Assembly (NCBI GenBank): GCA_002633005.1
Contig: NMRA01000466.1
Span: forward strand, 162,633-226,632
Reading direction: 5' to 3'
From: Phoronis australis
Taxonomy: Eukaryota; Phoronida; Phoronidae
Length of the DNA: 64,000 bases
In this document: piece after piece, positions 11,901 to 24,276 of the stretch
Layout of the letters: each line of letters begins with the position of its first letter
Numbering within the stretch: position 1 is the first letter of the stretch
Position numbers and translations under genes: made by a program
Notes under the pieces: generated by a model
What the model saw: the letters and a program-made list of their open reading frames with translations, nothing else
The model's database searches: none
Told to the model about the DNA's origin: nothing

Positions 11901-14900
11901 CGGTTTAAGACAAAAGCATAAGGTATAATGTACCAGGTGGTATCACTGGTATAGGTTTGCTGCTTGTTTGAAGTGGTAACCAAAGCACACACATATCACA
12001 AGAGAACACTGTGATAACAATCTTTAGTAGAGAGCACAATAGTTGTATCCACTAATACTGGACGACACTTCAAAGAGACATTGTCGATGTTACGGCCAAA
12101 ATGCAGTTTTTGGGAATATTGTAAAATGCGATGGACTTCTTGAAGTTATCGACTTTGTCAGAATTATAAAACAACAAAATCCGTTGGGCTTTTGTGATTT
12201 AATCACAAATCGTCAATTCTCGCCGTTTTCTGCCGGACACTTGCTGAAATCAAGGCCGCTCGCTGTCTTTACCATTTAAATACGGATGGGCCAAATGCCT
12301 CTTAGACATTTAATTATACATAAAATTTTATACACCATATTTATTTGTTTTATTCTACACAGCAACTAATGAATTACGACGCATTTTATAACTTCCGTTT
12401 TATCTCCCCCGTCGGAAACGCTCTTCTTGACTAATTCGCGTCGACTAGTATATTGAGATCATCGTTATTTGGCGGCACTTTTTCACACTAAAGACAGCCT
12501 GAACATATGGATGAAGGTTGAGATTGAGGAAAAATCCAGTTTGAGACAGATAAAAATTGAGGACTTTGCTCAAGGCAAGAGCTTGTACCAAAATTTAGAA
12601 ACAGACTATACTGACCCAAATTCAAGCATCACGAGTTAGACGGTAAATCAACTAAATCCGACACCCTTGCGTATTTCAAATATGAGCATATGATTTTGGC
12701 TAGATATTTCTCACCCCGAGACAGCTAAGTGAACTCTACCCGGGAAAATGTCTGCAGTGCTTGAACTGTATTAACAAAGATGAACGGAGGAAACTTGGCA
12801 GTAGTAGACGTGGCAGATGCTGTCGTGAACAAGCTGCATGTGAAGCGTGCACCGTTCTTGCCGGAGCTCGAACGCTGGTGAAACGCAGAAATCCAATCAC
12901 GAAAGGTGTCGAACTTAAACTTATTGCGAGGTAGACGCAGTACTAGTCAGAAGGATTATACGAAGAGTACCACTATCCGCACAGTACAGATTTAGACACT
13001 TGAGGCAGACCCTCCCACTTTGAACTGTAATTGCAGAAGTTTTGTCAGTTTTTAGTCAAATTCAAACACTTCATTCGAAAGGTCTAGCGTTCCTCAACTA
13101 CCCAGCGTCCGACATGTTTGACCTAAACTTGATTTTTAATAGTTAAGAGTGGAAATAGAAGGTGCTAACATAAAAACGGCTATTTTGGGGTCCTCTGTCT
13201 TTTCGGTTACTGAGAAGACGCTTCCACTAATTTTCAATTGAAAAAAGAACTAAAACAATACCATAGACTGCATTTCAATGACAACATGCAATTTTTTATT
13301 CATAAAACATTTTTCGTTTCTCCTAATGTCTCAATCATAAAAGGCCCATAAGTGTTTAGGTAAGGGTACTTGGCTTGTAATGATCACGAACAATGTCGAA
13401 TATCGAGTCGCGAAATGGAGTCAACTTACGGTTTGATTATCGATGCTATTTTTCACTGAAGATGTCGCTGGTTCTTGTTGTTGAAACATCCAGGCACATT
13501 AGGGTGGCACTGAATAGTTAGGCTGCGGCCGCGGCCAATTTTCACTGCCAAAATATAGAAATTTTGGGGTAGGCCAAGTTTGGGGGCATTTTGTAGGTGG
13601 GCATTGCACGTAGGCTCAGTGAATGTGGTTTGTTTGTATTTGTGAACATGCTGTGACTAAAAAAAGACCACTTTCTTGGCTGTAGCTGCACTCTTCTTCA
13701 AGATGGCGGCCCCCGGTTGCAAGTGTGCATTGCTGGGTAGCGACTGAGAAATTGGCCGCGATTTCAGGTAGCCCTCAAACAAGCCAGATTTGCAAAAATA
13801 CTAGTTGGTTGACAATGTTTTTGGACCACATTTTCGGAATTTGTAGGAAATTTGCTTTCAGAATCTATTGTTGGTTTTAGTTGTGCATCGGCAGGGAAGT
13901 GGTGATTTTAGGGTGAAAAGTGCCGATTTTGCATTTTTTGCCCTTATTTTTCTTAGTTCAGCATGGTTTCCACTGGGAGTGAAAGGGTCAAAAATACAAG
14001 AGAGTACAAAGTTTCTGTGCTCATCTGTAGGGCTTGTGATGTGAAATGACTCAAAACTTTTCTTTATTTGCATGCAGTTTTTAACAGAGTGAAGAAAGGG
14101 TGAAGAGTCCATTGACGTGTGTTCTGATAGGCAAATCCCTATGAGAACTGTTTAGACAATATTAGTACTGCCACTAGAGGGCTCACTATGCCCCCCTATA
14201 GGCGGCGCTGGCTGCTCTCAATATGGCAGCCTCCAGCCCACAGTCACTGTGAACACTTCTACAGGTACATTAGCTTTAGATTCATGTATACTGTTAGTTT
14301 AGGCACACACTTCAGTTAGCCATTAGTTTATTACAGTCTGTAGCTAGCGTAGATCTACTCATAAGTCACGGATGTTTTATTTGTTTTGTAGATCGCCATC
14401 ATTCTTTGTCATATTGTCTGGCTGTGCAATAAAGACTGATGATATAAGAAATAACCCGTGTTTATTTACTGTTCAGTGCCTCCTTACTATGTTAGCAAGC
14501 CACCATGAACATAGAGGACAGCGCCAGGTGGCTCCACCCTTCGGTCACCTTCGGGTGGGGGTACATATATCAGTATAATGACCCCACTTTTGAGACCAGA
14601 AATTCAATTTCTTGCCTTTGTCATTTTAGTAAGAACAAATTATTGTAAGTCGATCATAAGCTGGATGGAATCTTCTCACTGTAAGCGATCTTATGAGACT
14701 GTTTTCAAGACAGTAACGTGGTAAATTCCATCCGTTTTTACAAGCTAAACAGGGCCATAATCGACATTTTCAAAAGCGTATAAAACATACGATTTAGGCA
14801 GAGCCCATGCAAGTTTATTTCCGAAGACGTATAACTTAGGTGCTGTCCCAGACGTATTTTTTACAGGAAATAGACACTGTTCCAACGATCAATGCCAAAA

Positions 14901-15058
14901 TGTTTGACTTGTACTTACGTAGTGCATAATACTCGCTGGCAAAAGTCCTCCTGCAGCGCTATACGCCCAAGGCAGCTCCAGTATTCCTGTCCCAACACTG
15001 GTGTTAATGATCAGGAAACTTGCCACAAACCAACTAATTCCACTCTTGTTAGGGTCTC
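5786..15058 (-). CDS. SLC38-like amino acid transporter, copy A (5' end missing; exon 3 damaged)
   Basis: Predicted multi-pass membrane transporter of the amino acid/auxin permease superfamily (Aa_trans), SLC38-like. SLC38 proteins carry neutral amino acids with sodium; the substrate here is inferred from family only. Seven exons can be joined: 14919-15058, 11110-11308, 10459-10685, 9371-9533, 6911-7170, 6126-6325 and 5786-5931. Family marks in order are the TM1 motif VGTGILELPWAY, TM3 ending GDH, a TM4 block ending FLYPLCILREV, YGAM, GYLTFGSAV followed by DSYPP, IPD-like LALPDL, and a last helix ending VISVQAFMR before the stop. About 11 membrane helices are expected. Oddity: exon 3 is 227 nt against 226 in copy C, and the phase-correct frame meets TAG about 12 codons in. 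A changed donor in exon 2 or a sequencing error could rescue it; otherwise this is a recent pseudogene. The N-terminal coding exon(s) upstream were not found. Confidence 0.85.
6126..6325 (-). CDS. Copy A, visible exon 6 (TM9-TM10)
   Basis: 200 nt from acceptor TCATCAG to G/GTTAGT, phase 2 to phase 1. It encodes a cytoplasmic stretch with LSEEEVVQRETKHRV, then two helices with GSGAFFAILFLYLALPDL and a segment ending CCIFPG. This matches the acidic loop, the IPD motif and the FPG motif of SLC38 proteins. Confidence 0.92.
6911..7170 (-). CDS. Copy A, visible exon 5 (TM6-TM8)
   Basis: 260 nt from acceptor TTTCCAG to AG/GTACAG, phase 0 to phase 2. It begins CHYEIVTVYGAM, continues with a TM7 helix into the family signature GYLTFGSAVHKEILDSYPP, and ends in TM8 (LAYLLMALKCSTAFPLVFLV). 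This is the best-conserved exon and the strongest support for the SLC38-like assignment. Confidence 0.93.
8685..8825. repeat. Decayed tandem repeat, period about 22 bp
   Basis: Diverged repeats of a word like GGAATGGTCTCATTGAGCTT run through this intronic stretch of copy A. Only the first two units match closely. Confidence 0.6.
9371..9533 (-). CDS. Copy A, visible exon 4 (TM5 and start of TM6)
   Basis: 163 nt from an acceptor TTCTAG to the donor GTAAGT, phase 2 to phase 0. With the AG carried from exon 3 it reads S-VPGLLFTLYVVALVTVKYV, then ATVVDAFLVSPGVLFGYK. Same length and phase as copy C. Any protein reading upstream of 9533 is intronic. Confidence 0.9.
9754..9880. repeat. Dispersed repeat, copy 1 (see 13786-13900)
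   Basis: This stretch in an intron of copy A aligns well to 13786-13900, in an upstream intron of the same gene. Shared words include AGATTTGCAAAAA, CTAGTTGGTTGACAAT and GCTTTCAGAATCTA. Same orientation. The family is not recognised. Confidence 0.75.
10459..10685 (-). CDS. Copy A, visible exon 3 (TM4; frame damaged at its 5' end)
   Basis: Runs from an acceptor ending ATTAAG to AG/GTAGAT. The 3' part is open and encodes SVTSLVLDYVVPYDVKGSWF followed by the TM4 helix and LREVKCLQYI. It is 227 nt, one more than in copy C. Entering in the expected phase 1 gives YLSNHRSEAAW and then a TAG stop. In the conserved downstream frame a TGA lies just upstream. Neither nearby AG (after GGAAAG or AACAG) fits the phase left by exon 2. 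Confidence 0.75.
11110..11308 (-). CDS. Copy A, visible exon 2 (TM2-TM3)
   Basis: 199 nt between an acceptor ending CCACAG and the donor GTGAGT, phase 0 to phase 1. It encodes SIVPVMVGSMVILAYLAVEA, then AESYQDVMMFALG and a helix ending VIAGDHLEM, matching the SLC38 region that ends in a GDQ-like turn. An alternative GT two bases earlier (AAAT/GTGTGA) would change the phase and could restore frame with a shortened exon 3. Confidence 0.88.
11730..11745. repeat. Perfect 16-bp palindrome
   Basis: TTTTCAACGTTGAAAA reads the same on both strands and is followed by a partial echo (GACTCCGTTGAAAAA). It is intronic in copy A. Function unknown. Confidence 0.9.
13786..13900. repeat. Dispersed repeat, copy 2 (see 9754-9880)
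   Basis: Partner of the repeat at 9754-9880, same orientation. It lies within a longer unannotated intronic stretch (13.5-14.2 kb) that also contains a CTCF-like box CCACTAGAGGGC at 14171. Confidence 0.75.
14919..15058 (-). CDS. Copy A, visible exon 1 (TM1 to start of TM2)
   Basis: 140 nt, read on the minus strand. The acceptor TTCTCAG precedes it and GTAAGT follows. It enters in phase 1 (last two bases of a codon) and leaves in phase 0. It encodes SGISWFVASFLIINTSVGTG and the conserved ILELPWAY of TM1, ending ASIMHY. Entering in phase 1 means at least one more coding exon lies upstream. Confidence 0.9.
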
Positions 15059-16855
15059 CTGAGAACACCAAAGATTTTATTTTTAAAATCTATTCTGTCA
15101 ATGTAAAATGGTTAGAAGCTGGTGTTGTTAGACTATAAGATTTTAGAAATAACGTGACCACATCGCCACCTGATACCGGCTTTAGGAAGAAATCAAATTA
15201 CTTCGTCTTTAGACATTGCCTAAAAGAACAGAACACGAAAAACTCCATGGAATTATTAAATTGAAGCCGATTTGTGGAATCTGTACACCATACTTTATTG
15301 CATTCGAGGCCAGAGGTCCAAACTATAATAACAAACATATACGCAAGCACAGTAAAATTACGAACATCGAGTTAAACAAATTTTCTCTACACTGTGACTA
15401 AATATACACACTTAACAATGTTTTCATCAGGAGTCTTCATGATCTTGTTGAAGTACAAGAGAGGGTTCTGATTATCAAAATTTACATTCATATTGGCTTG
15501 GTCGTAACCTAACACGTTTGTTTAGCGTACGAGCAACAAGTATGACAAGAGACCAACATGACTGTTTTTAAAATTGAAAAGTAAATATTAGCCGTCCTTG
15601 AAATTTTAAAATTGAAGCCTTATAAGGGAAATAAGCGAATAGATTTTCTTCATTATCACGGTTGAGCAATGAACGAGCATTAAGGATATCTCAAACCTTA
15701 TTCACAAAATTGCCTATTTTTACCATATTTCACTTAATTATGTCTAGGAAATAACCTCAACTACAAATAGGAAATATATACCGTGTAGCGTGAAAAAAGA
15801 TTTGACACAACTACCTTGGAACCGCACAACCGCGTGGAAATTTGTTTACTACTTATCCGAGGTCAAAGGTTACGGGGCTGTCAGTCAAATCGAATGTCTC
15901 GCCAGGCACAGAGCAGCTCCGTATGTACCCTCAGTCCTTTTATTCACCGAGTCGCCATAGTATAGCGTGAACGACGTGTACACATGATAGAAAGACTATG
16001 GAGAAAACCAAGTCAAAACGTAGCTTTCATATTGAGAGAGTTGTGTGTTTACATGCATACGACTGTTGAGAACGAATGCTACGAGTCTGTGACTTTGTGT
16101 TCGTGAAGTTGAGAAAAGAGACAAATCCTCGCCAAAATTCCATAATTCGGATAATATGACATTTGGCTGTTTCGATCTCATGCTCATGACGTGCTTTAAA
16201 GAGTTACCAGCATGACCCTATGTCTCAAAAAGAATGTTATTAAAGAGATTTAATAGTCTTTCATATACATAACATGTATACCTATCACTAAAGAACAAGC
16301 CAAACTTTTTAAAAATATTTTTCTGTTATCGGGGTTGTACGTAGTTGTACCATCTCCGTCGCTATAGTTTTTACCAGTGCAGTACTTAGGAGTTGCGAGG
16401 AAAGTCCGCGGAGAGCCGCCTTTTTCAGACATGAAAAGGTGCGTTTGCGGAGGCTGTAGTAACTGCAGCTTGACTGAGAACGTCTTTGTGTCCCTACATA
16501 CGTGTCACAGAAATGGCATCGGTTTGTGTGCCGTACGAGAATGTGAAATGTCAGTGTGGAACATGCGATTCAGTCGGAAGTCACATTTTGTTCGGCACAC
16601 TTCAAGAAATCGTGTTTCGACCTAACACAAGGGCGACGTTACGATGAAGGGCTCACCACCTTGTGAGTGTATTGCAAATGTTTGCATCATAATTGTCAAG
16701 TTATCGCTCAAAATCATTCTCGTCTTCTGATCAGCTGTGTCTCGCCATTTCAGTTGATTTTCAAGTGACCAAACGTCTGTCCAGCCATAACATCACTTAG
16801 CGGGAAGTAACTATTTTTTATACATTAATTGGCAATGAGAAAAACATTACAATAC
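15059..16855. other. Upstream flank of copy A; no exon recognised
   Basis: At least one upstream coding exon of copy A must lie here or beyond, ending in phase 1, but I could not identify it. The part next to 15058 resembles the flank of the matching exon in copy C (both have AGAACACGAAAAA), so the similarity extends into the intron. Short open frames here, including a cysteine-rich one at 16377-16625, have no recognisable family. Confidence 0.5.
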
Positions 16856-16859
16856 CACA

Positions 16860-19380
16860 AAAAGACAAAGAGCACCACAGACACGCACACACACACGCGC
16901 ATACCCCATAACTAATCCTCTTGACTGCTAAGAAAAACCGTTTCAAAGTTACACCATCCTTTTTGTATGAATTCTAAATTCAAATCCTTACGAGCATTAT
17001 ACTTTTCACTCATATAATATTCTTTGATGAAGTTAAAAAATCTACTTAGAAGTAATCTTTTTGATCCAAATTTTTGGGTATAAATAAACTGTTTACCCAA
17101 TAATAAAACAATTTTTTTAAAATTTTCTTTTTTATCAAAAACCCCAACACACTGGGGATTTGCTTTGTTTAGAATTTCGTCATTAACTCTTGTCCAAAAT
17201 GAATTTACTGTTTCACATTCCCAAAATAAATGTTTCAAAGTCTCTTTCAATTGTCCACAAAAGGAACAAAACTCGTCATCCGTAACTTGAATTTTAGTAG
17301 TCAAAATTCTCGTCAAGAGTCTGAACTGAAGCCACCTAATTTTTGGGTCCCTTGTTGTTTTATATAGAAGGGAATAAACATCTTCCCATGAAAAATTAGT
17401 TCGTTGACCCATTTTGACTCCGCTTTTGAGACTTCGGAACTATGATTTAATTGTGTACAGATATGTTGACACCCTCTCCCACCACTTTTCAGTTTCATTA
17501 AAATCGTTGGCATAACAGGACAATACGCATCAAAACTAACAACTCTATCAATACCACATTTCTGTTGGTACTTAAATATCCCTGAAATTAGACCATTATA
17601 CTCCATAAAGTTCGTTTTGATACTTAAAATATCCACAATAAATCTATAGTTCAAAATATTACCGTCTGGGAAAAACAAGTCCTTAATAAAGACTATGCCT
17701 TTATTGCACCAGTTCCTGTAGAAAATACTTTTTCCTCCTGCCTGCAGATCACTGCTAAACCATAAAGGTTGGTTAAGAAAATTTATCTGATTTTTGATCT
17801 TCAAACAATTTTCAAAGGAGATTACACATTCAAAAAAATCTTTCCAGATGTGATTGTCAGTATTAGGCAACTTTATCTTGAGAAAGTCAACACCTTACTA
17901 AGCGAAATTTCTAAATTCAGGAAAAATCAAATGAAACAAGCCTGCAGTCTTAGACTGACCGTTTACAAATTTTGTTAAATGTTAATCTTTAAAACTTTAC
18001 AGAATGAAAATATGTTAATCATTCTGACACCTCCTTCATAATAATTACAAACAGCTCGGGAGCGCTTAATTTTGTCATTGCGACCTTGCACGAGGAATTT
18101 AAAAAACATTGAGTTCAGTTTTTCTAGAATACATTTCGAAGGTTGTGGCAAGAATATCAGAAGATGTACAATTTTTGAAACCGCTAGTGCCTTGATTACT
18201 GTAATCCTCCCGAAAGGCGTCAAAATTCCTTTAGACCAATTTTTCAAAATTAATTCAATATCTTTCAATTTCGCAAAGCAATTCTGATCTGCCCTATCGT
18301 GTAAGCTGAGTTGGAAATTAATCCCCAAGAACATGGAATTTGTTTTTGTCCATGATAACTGTTCCCTGACAGGAATTTTTTCAGCACTGTTCTCCATGCT
18401 GCCAAACCAAAGGACTTTTGTTTTTTCTATATTAACCCTGAGGCCGGAGAAATGAGCAAACAGATTTAGAACATTTAAAGTAGACCGTAAAGCCATCTAA
18501 AATAATACAGGTGTTATCAGCATATTCAGTTAGTAAGTATTTACGATCCATAATTTTGATTCCATTTGTATTTTTTTGTGTCTGATCATGAGAGCCAAAA
18601 TTTCCGCTCAAATAATAAATAGATGAAGGAGATTATGGGTCACCTTGTCTGACTCCTCTCTGAATATTAAACCAACGGGAAGGTTGGCCATTAACAATAA
18701 CACATGATTTGATATTTTTATAGAAAACTTTGACCCATCTCTTAATTGACCACCCAAAATTAAAAAAGATAAAGCTTTTTCAATAAAACTCCAAGACAAA
18801 GAGTCAAAGGGTTTTTCAAAATCTATAAGAAGTAGTAGCCCAGGTATTTGGATCTTCTGGGTGTAATAGAACAGATCGTATAGCACACGAATGTTATCAG
18901 CCAAACTCCGTCCCGGGATGTAGCCACTCTGATTCTTATGAATAATTTTCCCTAGCACAGACTTAACGCGTCCCGCAATTGTTGCAGACGCGATTTTGTA
19001 GTTTACGTTTAGAAGAGAAATAGGACGCCAGTTTTTTAGAAAATGTTTACTTTTGTCTGCACTTTTGGGAATACAGGTAATAATACCCTCTTTCTGAGTG
19101 GATGACAGTTGACCCACAGCAAAGCTGGTATTAATAGATCGAGTACAAAAATACCTATATCATCCCAAAAGAATTAAAAAATATTCAATGGTAAACCCAT
19201 CAGAGCCAGGGACTCTTATTGTTTTTCATTTTTTTCAAACATTTGGTGATTTCCTCATAGGTTAAAAGACCTTCGAGTTTGTTTTTTTCATTTTCATCGA
19301 GCCTAGGACATGATAACTTAGGCGATTTCTTAGTAACTATTTTTTCTTCAAAATTAAAAAATCACGACTATTTGGCATAA
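16860..19380 (-). mobile_element. L1/Tx1-like LINE relic 1
   Basis: A broken second ORF of an L1/Tx1-type non-LTR retrotransposon, read on the minus strand as several frames. The piece 19117-18608 has the reverse transcriptase core NWRPISLLNVNYKI, NQSGYIPGRSLADNI and DFEKPFDSLSW, then a QGDP block interrupted by a stop. The catalytic YADD-type motif near 18515 reads YADNT. The C-terminal piece (17412-16912) has the typical CSFCGQLKETLKHLFWECE cysteine-histidine cluster. A CA-rich tail at about 16885-16904 marks the 3' end. The 5' end is truncated. Frameshifts and the QGDP-region stop show it is dead. Confidence 0.9.
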
Positions 19381-20149
19381 AAATTGCTTATTTAGTTAGA
19401 TTTCATGGTATTCATTTCAGATTAGCTAACCGTATCCTCAAAAAAAAAACTAAGAAAATTCATGGTGGGAACTCTTTAATCACCGACCCCATTTCTGTAC
19501 CCATTTCGTTCTTGGTTTTCATATCAGTCTCCCAGCGCGAGGTGTGTCTTACAATGAACCGTGGCCCACAAAGCACCACCTTGACGAATACGACTTTAGT
19601 TTTTTTACAAAAATACCTTACATTTTGCTAGTTGATTTTTCAAACGAAAAACGACAATCAAAAATTTCTAACAGCATTTTTTGAGGTAACTAGTGACGTT
19701 TTTATGTAAAAGGGTTTCATTAAAATTGACCGAGGGGTTATTTTGCTATGAATGTACCTCTCTTAATCGTACAATTTGACTTAAAAAGGAGTTAACGTAA
19801 TAATGATAATCAGAGATAAAGTTAAACATATTTTTACATTTCCAGATCTTTTGAGATACCAGTTAGAATGGAGGCCACTAAATAAGGTTTGCGATAAAAT
19901 TAATTTGAGAATAGATAATTTCGGGTTAGTGTCTGGCTTATGCTAGCTTAGGCGTTGGGATAACAAACCCCATATGTTAGAGTAAGATTTGTCTTACGAG
20001 GTTTATGGAAGCATGTGACTAGAACAAAGTTACTTCTGTTGCATGCACAAAAAATATGGAGGTGTAAGGTGCTTGTTTCAGTGATAAAGCCACTGTTACC
20101 ACTTTTTATTTGTATAAAGAACATAAATACAAAGATATGAAAGACAAAA
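19381..20149. other. Spacer between two LINE relics
   Basis: AT-rich sequence without recognised genes. It may contain untranslated or 5' remnants of the flanking elements. Confidence 0.4.
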
Positions 20150-22720
20150 AATGCCGGCCATTCTCATTCTTAACACACACACACACNGCATACACACGCA
20201 CACCCGCCCCCCTCAGCATACCCACCCACTTTTAGTAGGATGTTGCCAAGAATAAGTTATGGTTAACCAGTTTCTCCAGGTTGCATGGTATTCATCTAAA
20301 TTACCATTATTTAATAAAATTCTTCTTTGAATATAGAATTCTCTATCTAATGTCTTAAGAAAATGACAGAAATTGGGATTATCTTTTACACTTAGATACG
20401 CAAATAAAATATTTTAACTTCAAACGAATCCAATGGTTACTTATGGGTAGGCCAAAAATCATTGTTTTCGTCAATGTTTAAACTGAAACTTTTTACCGAC
20501 AACACCCAACTGCGCAATTCTTCTATCAATATTTTTATATTATTGCATTCGTAAAGAATGTGATGTACTGTTTCAGTTTGTGACTGGCAGAAAGTACATA
20601 CATCAGAGTCCACCAAGTTAACTTTTTTAAGAAAATAGTTCGTTACAAGTATTCTATGTAACAGTTTAAACTGTGGTGTACATAACTTGAAATCGTAGTT
20701 TTAAAAAACAATGGTTATAATTTTTCCAGTCATCACTTCCAAAGTTATAACCTTGTTCTTGAAACCATTTTTGGGCAGTAGGCAAAATTTTGTTCTGGCA
20801 AACAATTTCATATACCATTTTAGATATTGGCATGCAGTTTAAAAAATTACGGATATTAAAAGGTATTATTGTTCCATATCTCTTAATTAACTGCATTTGT
20901 AATGGTGATCTTCTGAGAAACGACCCAGTAGACTCAGTTAGAGAACAATATTCCAAAAAGTGTGTAGGTATTTTCGAGATCTTTTTAAATTCAGTAAATG
21001 AGTAAAGCCTGTTATTTTCATCAAGTAGGTCATTGATAAAAAGAACACCACCACTAGCATACTTGCTAAAGAAGATTTTCTGTCTATTAGTATTTCATCA
21101 TTATGCCGTAGACTTGTTGAGAGTAAATCATTTGCATCTTTATGGGGCTGTTTACTTATGAAAAAAGACCAGTTACTTAGAACTTCTTTTCAAAAAGGAT
21201 TGGTTATTTCAGTATGATTTTTAATACAATCATTTCCAAAATTTATAATATTTGACTATGCAATCCCTGTTTCAAGTTCAAATAATTACACCCATTTTGA
21301 TTCAGAGATAAGTAGTCTTTTTATCCATGAAATTTTTATAGCCTTGTCAAAAAGAATTATATTCAACATTTCCACTCCCCTTCCTCATAAGTTTTAATTA
21401 ATACATCTCTCTTCACTGTCTCAATTTTGTTATTACAAGTAAACTTAAAAATGTTTGCGTTCAATTCATTCATAGTAATGTCTGATGGAGTGGGCAGGGT
21501 TGTCATTATGTGAATAATTTTTGGCACCATCAAGGTCTTTACCACTGTAACTTTCCCAAAAAAGATATTTTTCTTCTAAACCAAATTTTCATGAGATTAT
21601 TTATTTCATCAACCCTCTCACTGTAGTTGATGTCAATCATTTTTTCAATAACTTCCATCTTGCATGATGGAAAACATCTTTACATTTTTTTACTGCTCAT
21701 CCAAATAACATTTGTTTTGGAATAATATACTCTAAAACCACACATTTCTGCCTATTTACTCAAAATTTCCATAGTACCTTCCAAACTACGCCGTGAACCA
21801 TCTAAGAAAAACGTTGTTTCATCATCATACTGAGTAAGTATAAATTCATCATTTGCTATTTGAATGCCTTTAATTTCCCTGTCTTGTTTCGTCATCAGCA
21901 AATATTTCAGCAAATAAAATGAAAACAAATGGCGAAAGAGTATTACCTCGTGTACAGCCCCTGTGCAGAGTAAAACTTCTGGACAGAAAACGATTTGGAA
22001 CAGTCTATGACACCGGATAATTATAAAAAGTGTTAATGTAACGCTTAATTGAGGCCTTGTAATTAAAATTATCCAAAACGTTATTTATGAAGTTCCATTA
22101 CAAGCTATCAAAAGCTTTTTCAAAATCTGTTTGTAGTAATAGCCCCGGTATACCATTTTTTCATAGAAATTCATAATATCATAATATCTTATGTTTCATC
22201 CATACGTCTCCCTTTTATAAATCCCGTCTGAGCCGGGGAAATTATATATCCAAGTACCTTTTTCATTCGTCTAGCAATACATTCGGATGCCAACTTGTAA
22301 ACACTGTTGAGCAAAGTTATTGGTCACCAATTTTTTAAGAATTTTCAGCCTAATCTGGCTTTGGAATTAAAGTTACAGCCCCCGTTTTTTGCGTGTTCGA
22401 CATTTCAATTTTTTCATAGCTTTCGTTCATGTGTCTTAAAAACAAAATAGTCTAAATCTGTCCAGATAAACTTGAAACATTCATTTGTGAAACCATCTGA
22501 CCCGAGCTTTTTCATTTTTTGAACTTTTCAACACACACCAGAGGTCTTCATATGTTATGTGTGCCTCAAGCTCCATAGCAAAATTTTGGGGAAGCTTATA
22601 TAAAACAATAAGGTTCTCTATTTCACTTTTTTCATAACTGTTATCAGAATAAGGTTTTTCGTAAAAATTCGCAGTCACATCTACTGTTTTTCTTGATTTG
22701 TAATCATTTCTCTATTTTCC
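20150..22720 (-). mobile_element. L1/Tx1-like LINE relic 2
   Basis: A second, more decayed copy of the same kind of element, same strand. Recognisable pieces include the linker ITYEDLWCVLKSSKNEKARV (22678-22481), reverse transcriptase remnants around 21360-22300, and C-terminal sequence at 20956-20666. Its 3' end also meets a CA-rich tract (20174-20205), which holds one unresolved base. Numerous stops and frameshifts. Confidence 0.8.
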
Positions 22721-23725
22721 AATTCTATTTCATGCATAAGTTTGTTATAAAAATGTCTCGATTCTAAACTACAGCAATATTTTGTTGTGTGTTCCTCCTC
22801 ATCTATCCCACTGTTACCACTTACGCGCGTCACAGTTTGCCCCGCTGTCCACCGTATTTCTTTTAACCGTTGAAGATGCAGAGGTTTTCATTTCCAAGTC
22901 CTGCATTTTAGAAGTTTGCGTTGGGTGATATTTGCAGAAAAGCTGGTCAGTGGAAGAGTGGTCAAGCTAATTCACGCCACGGTGGTGTTAGATAGGCATT
23001 CCCAGCACACGAACTTTACCATAGTAACATCGCTAGTGAATTCCATCTGTAAAAAACAGTATAAAATTAACTGCAAGTCTAGTCTTGTATTAGTTTAGTA
23101 GGCAGATGTGGGTACCCAGAAATTCTTGGTAGTATTATTTTTCCGTTGTTTCATGTCTAATTGCGGCTCTTGAAAAGAGTTTTTAGTTGGTTTGTAATCT
23201 CGACAACCTTTAGCACTTTTTAAATATGCAGTCTGCAAAAATCTGTTTTTGCTTACAACTTCCATACCTGGCATTGCTGGTAGATTAGTTTGATGTTTTC
23301 ACCCATAATTCTAGGGTCAGTGAATATAATAGAGCTATTTTGGAGGTGGTTACACCGATAATTTGCCTAAAGTATGCACTGTGGCAGCCGTTATTGAAAA
23401 TTCTACACGTGCCTATAATTCTGGTGTCAGACATTACAGGAAAATTGTGTTGTTATGTGCACCCATGTTTCTGTGATCATTTAATTCAAATGTGCACATT
23501 TTGGTGATAAATTAGTTACATGTTGCTGCATGAGAAATTAACCTAATTTATGCAAATAAGGGATGCCATTATTTAAAATTCTGTTTCTGCTCATAACTTC
23601 CTTACAGGGCACTACATTTGCCCCCATGTTGTTGTGGTTAATGAGTATACTGAAGTCAAGTTGCAGGTCATTACATCAAGACTTAACATAATTCATGTAA
23701 ACTCTGTTTTGATGATAGATGGATT
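22721..23725. other. Gene-free stretch
   Basis: No supportable gene, RNA or clear repeat was seen. Short open frames lack any family feature. Confidence 0.45.
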
Positions 23726-23729
23726 TAGC

Positions 23730-24276
23730 AGCGACGCGTCGACTCTGCGGTGCATTATGAACGGAGTCACATCATTAAATGACCGTCGGAAACTCACCGA
23801 GGCTAAGGAGCAAGCTGAGCTCCTCAACCAAGAATTCCAAGCTGCCTTTAGCCCTAAGCTAACCTTCACCACTGACGAGTTTCATACTTGATGCCTCCAC
23901 GAGACTCTGGCGTACGATATCCTACTTGTCAAATCCCACCCATTTGTACATAAATGGTGTTGAGAAATTGAGGGATCTCCAGTAAGTCTATGGGTCTGAT
24001 AACATCCCCCCTCTCATTCTTAAAAGTAATGTAGTGGAACTGGCCCCAACTCCGACTCTCATATTTGTATCATCACTTAGGTCTGGCATTGACTGGAGAG
24101 ATGCAAACGTAACCCCTGTTATCAAGAAAGGTGCAAAATTCTTACCTGAAAATTACAGACCTATATCACCAACCAGTACAGTGCATAAAATGCTTGAACA
24201 CATAATTGTCCGCACGATTTTAGACCACTGTGATTCAAGTAACATCATAGGTTCGGAACAACATGGATTCTTTTAA
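23730..24276 (+). mobile_element. CR1/jockey-like LINE fragment
   Basis: A fragment covering the linker and the first reverse transcriptase blocks. The reading begins NGVTSLNDRRKLTEAKEQAE, continues in another frame with the SGS-DN-IPP block near 23985, and then DWRDANVTPVIKKG, ENYRPISPTS and a QHGF motif at the very end. It stops abruptly after QHGF, so the catalytic YADD part is absent. At least one frameshift separates the two halves. Confidence 0.85.
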
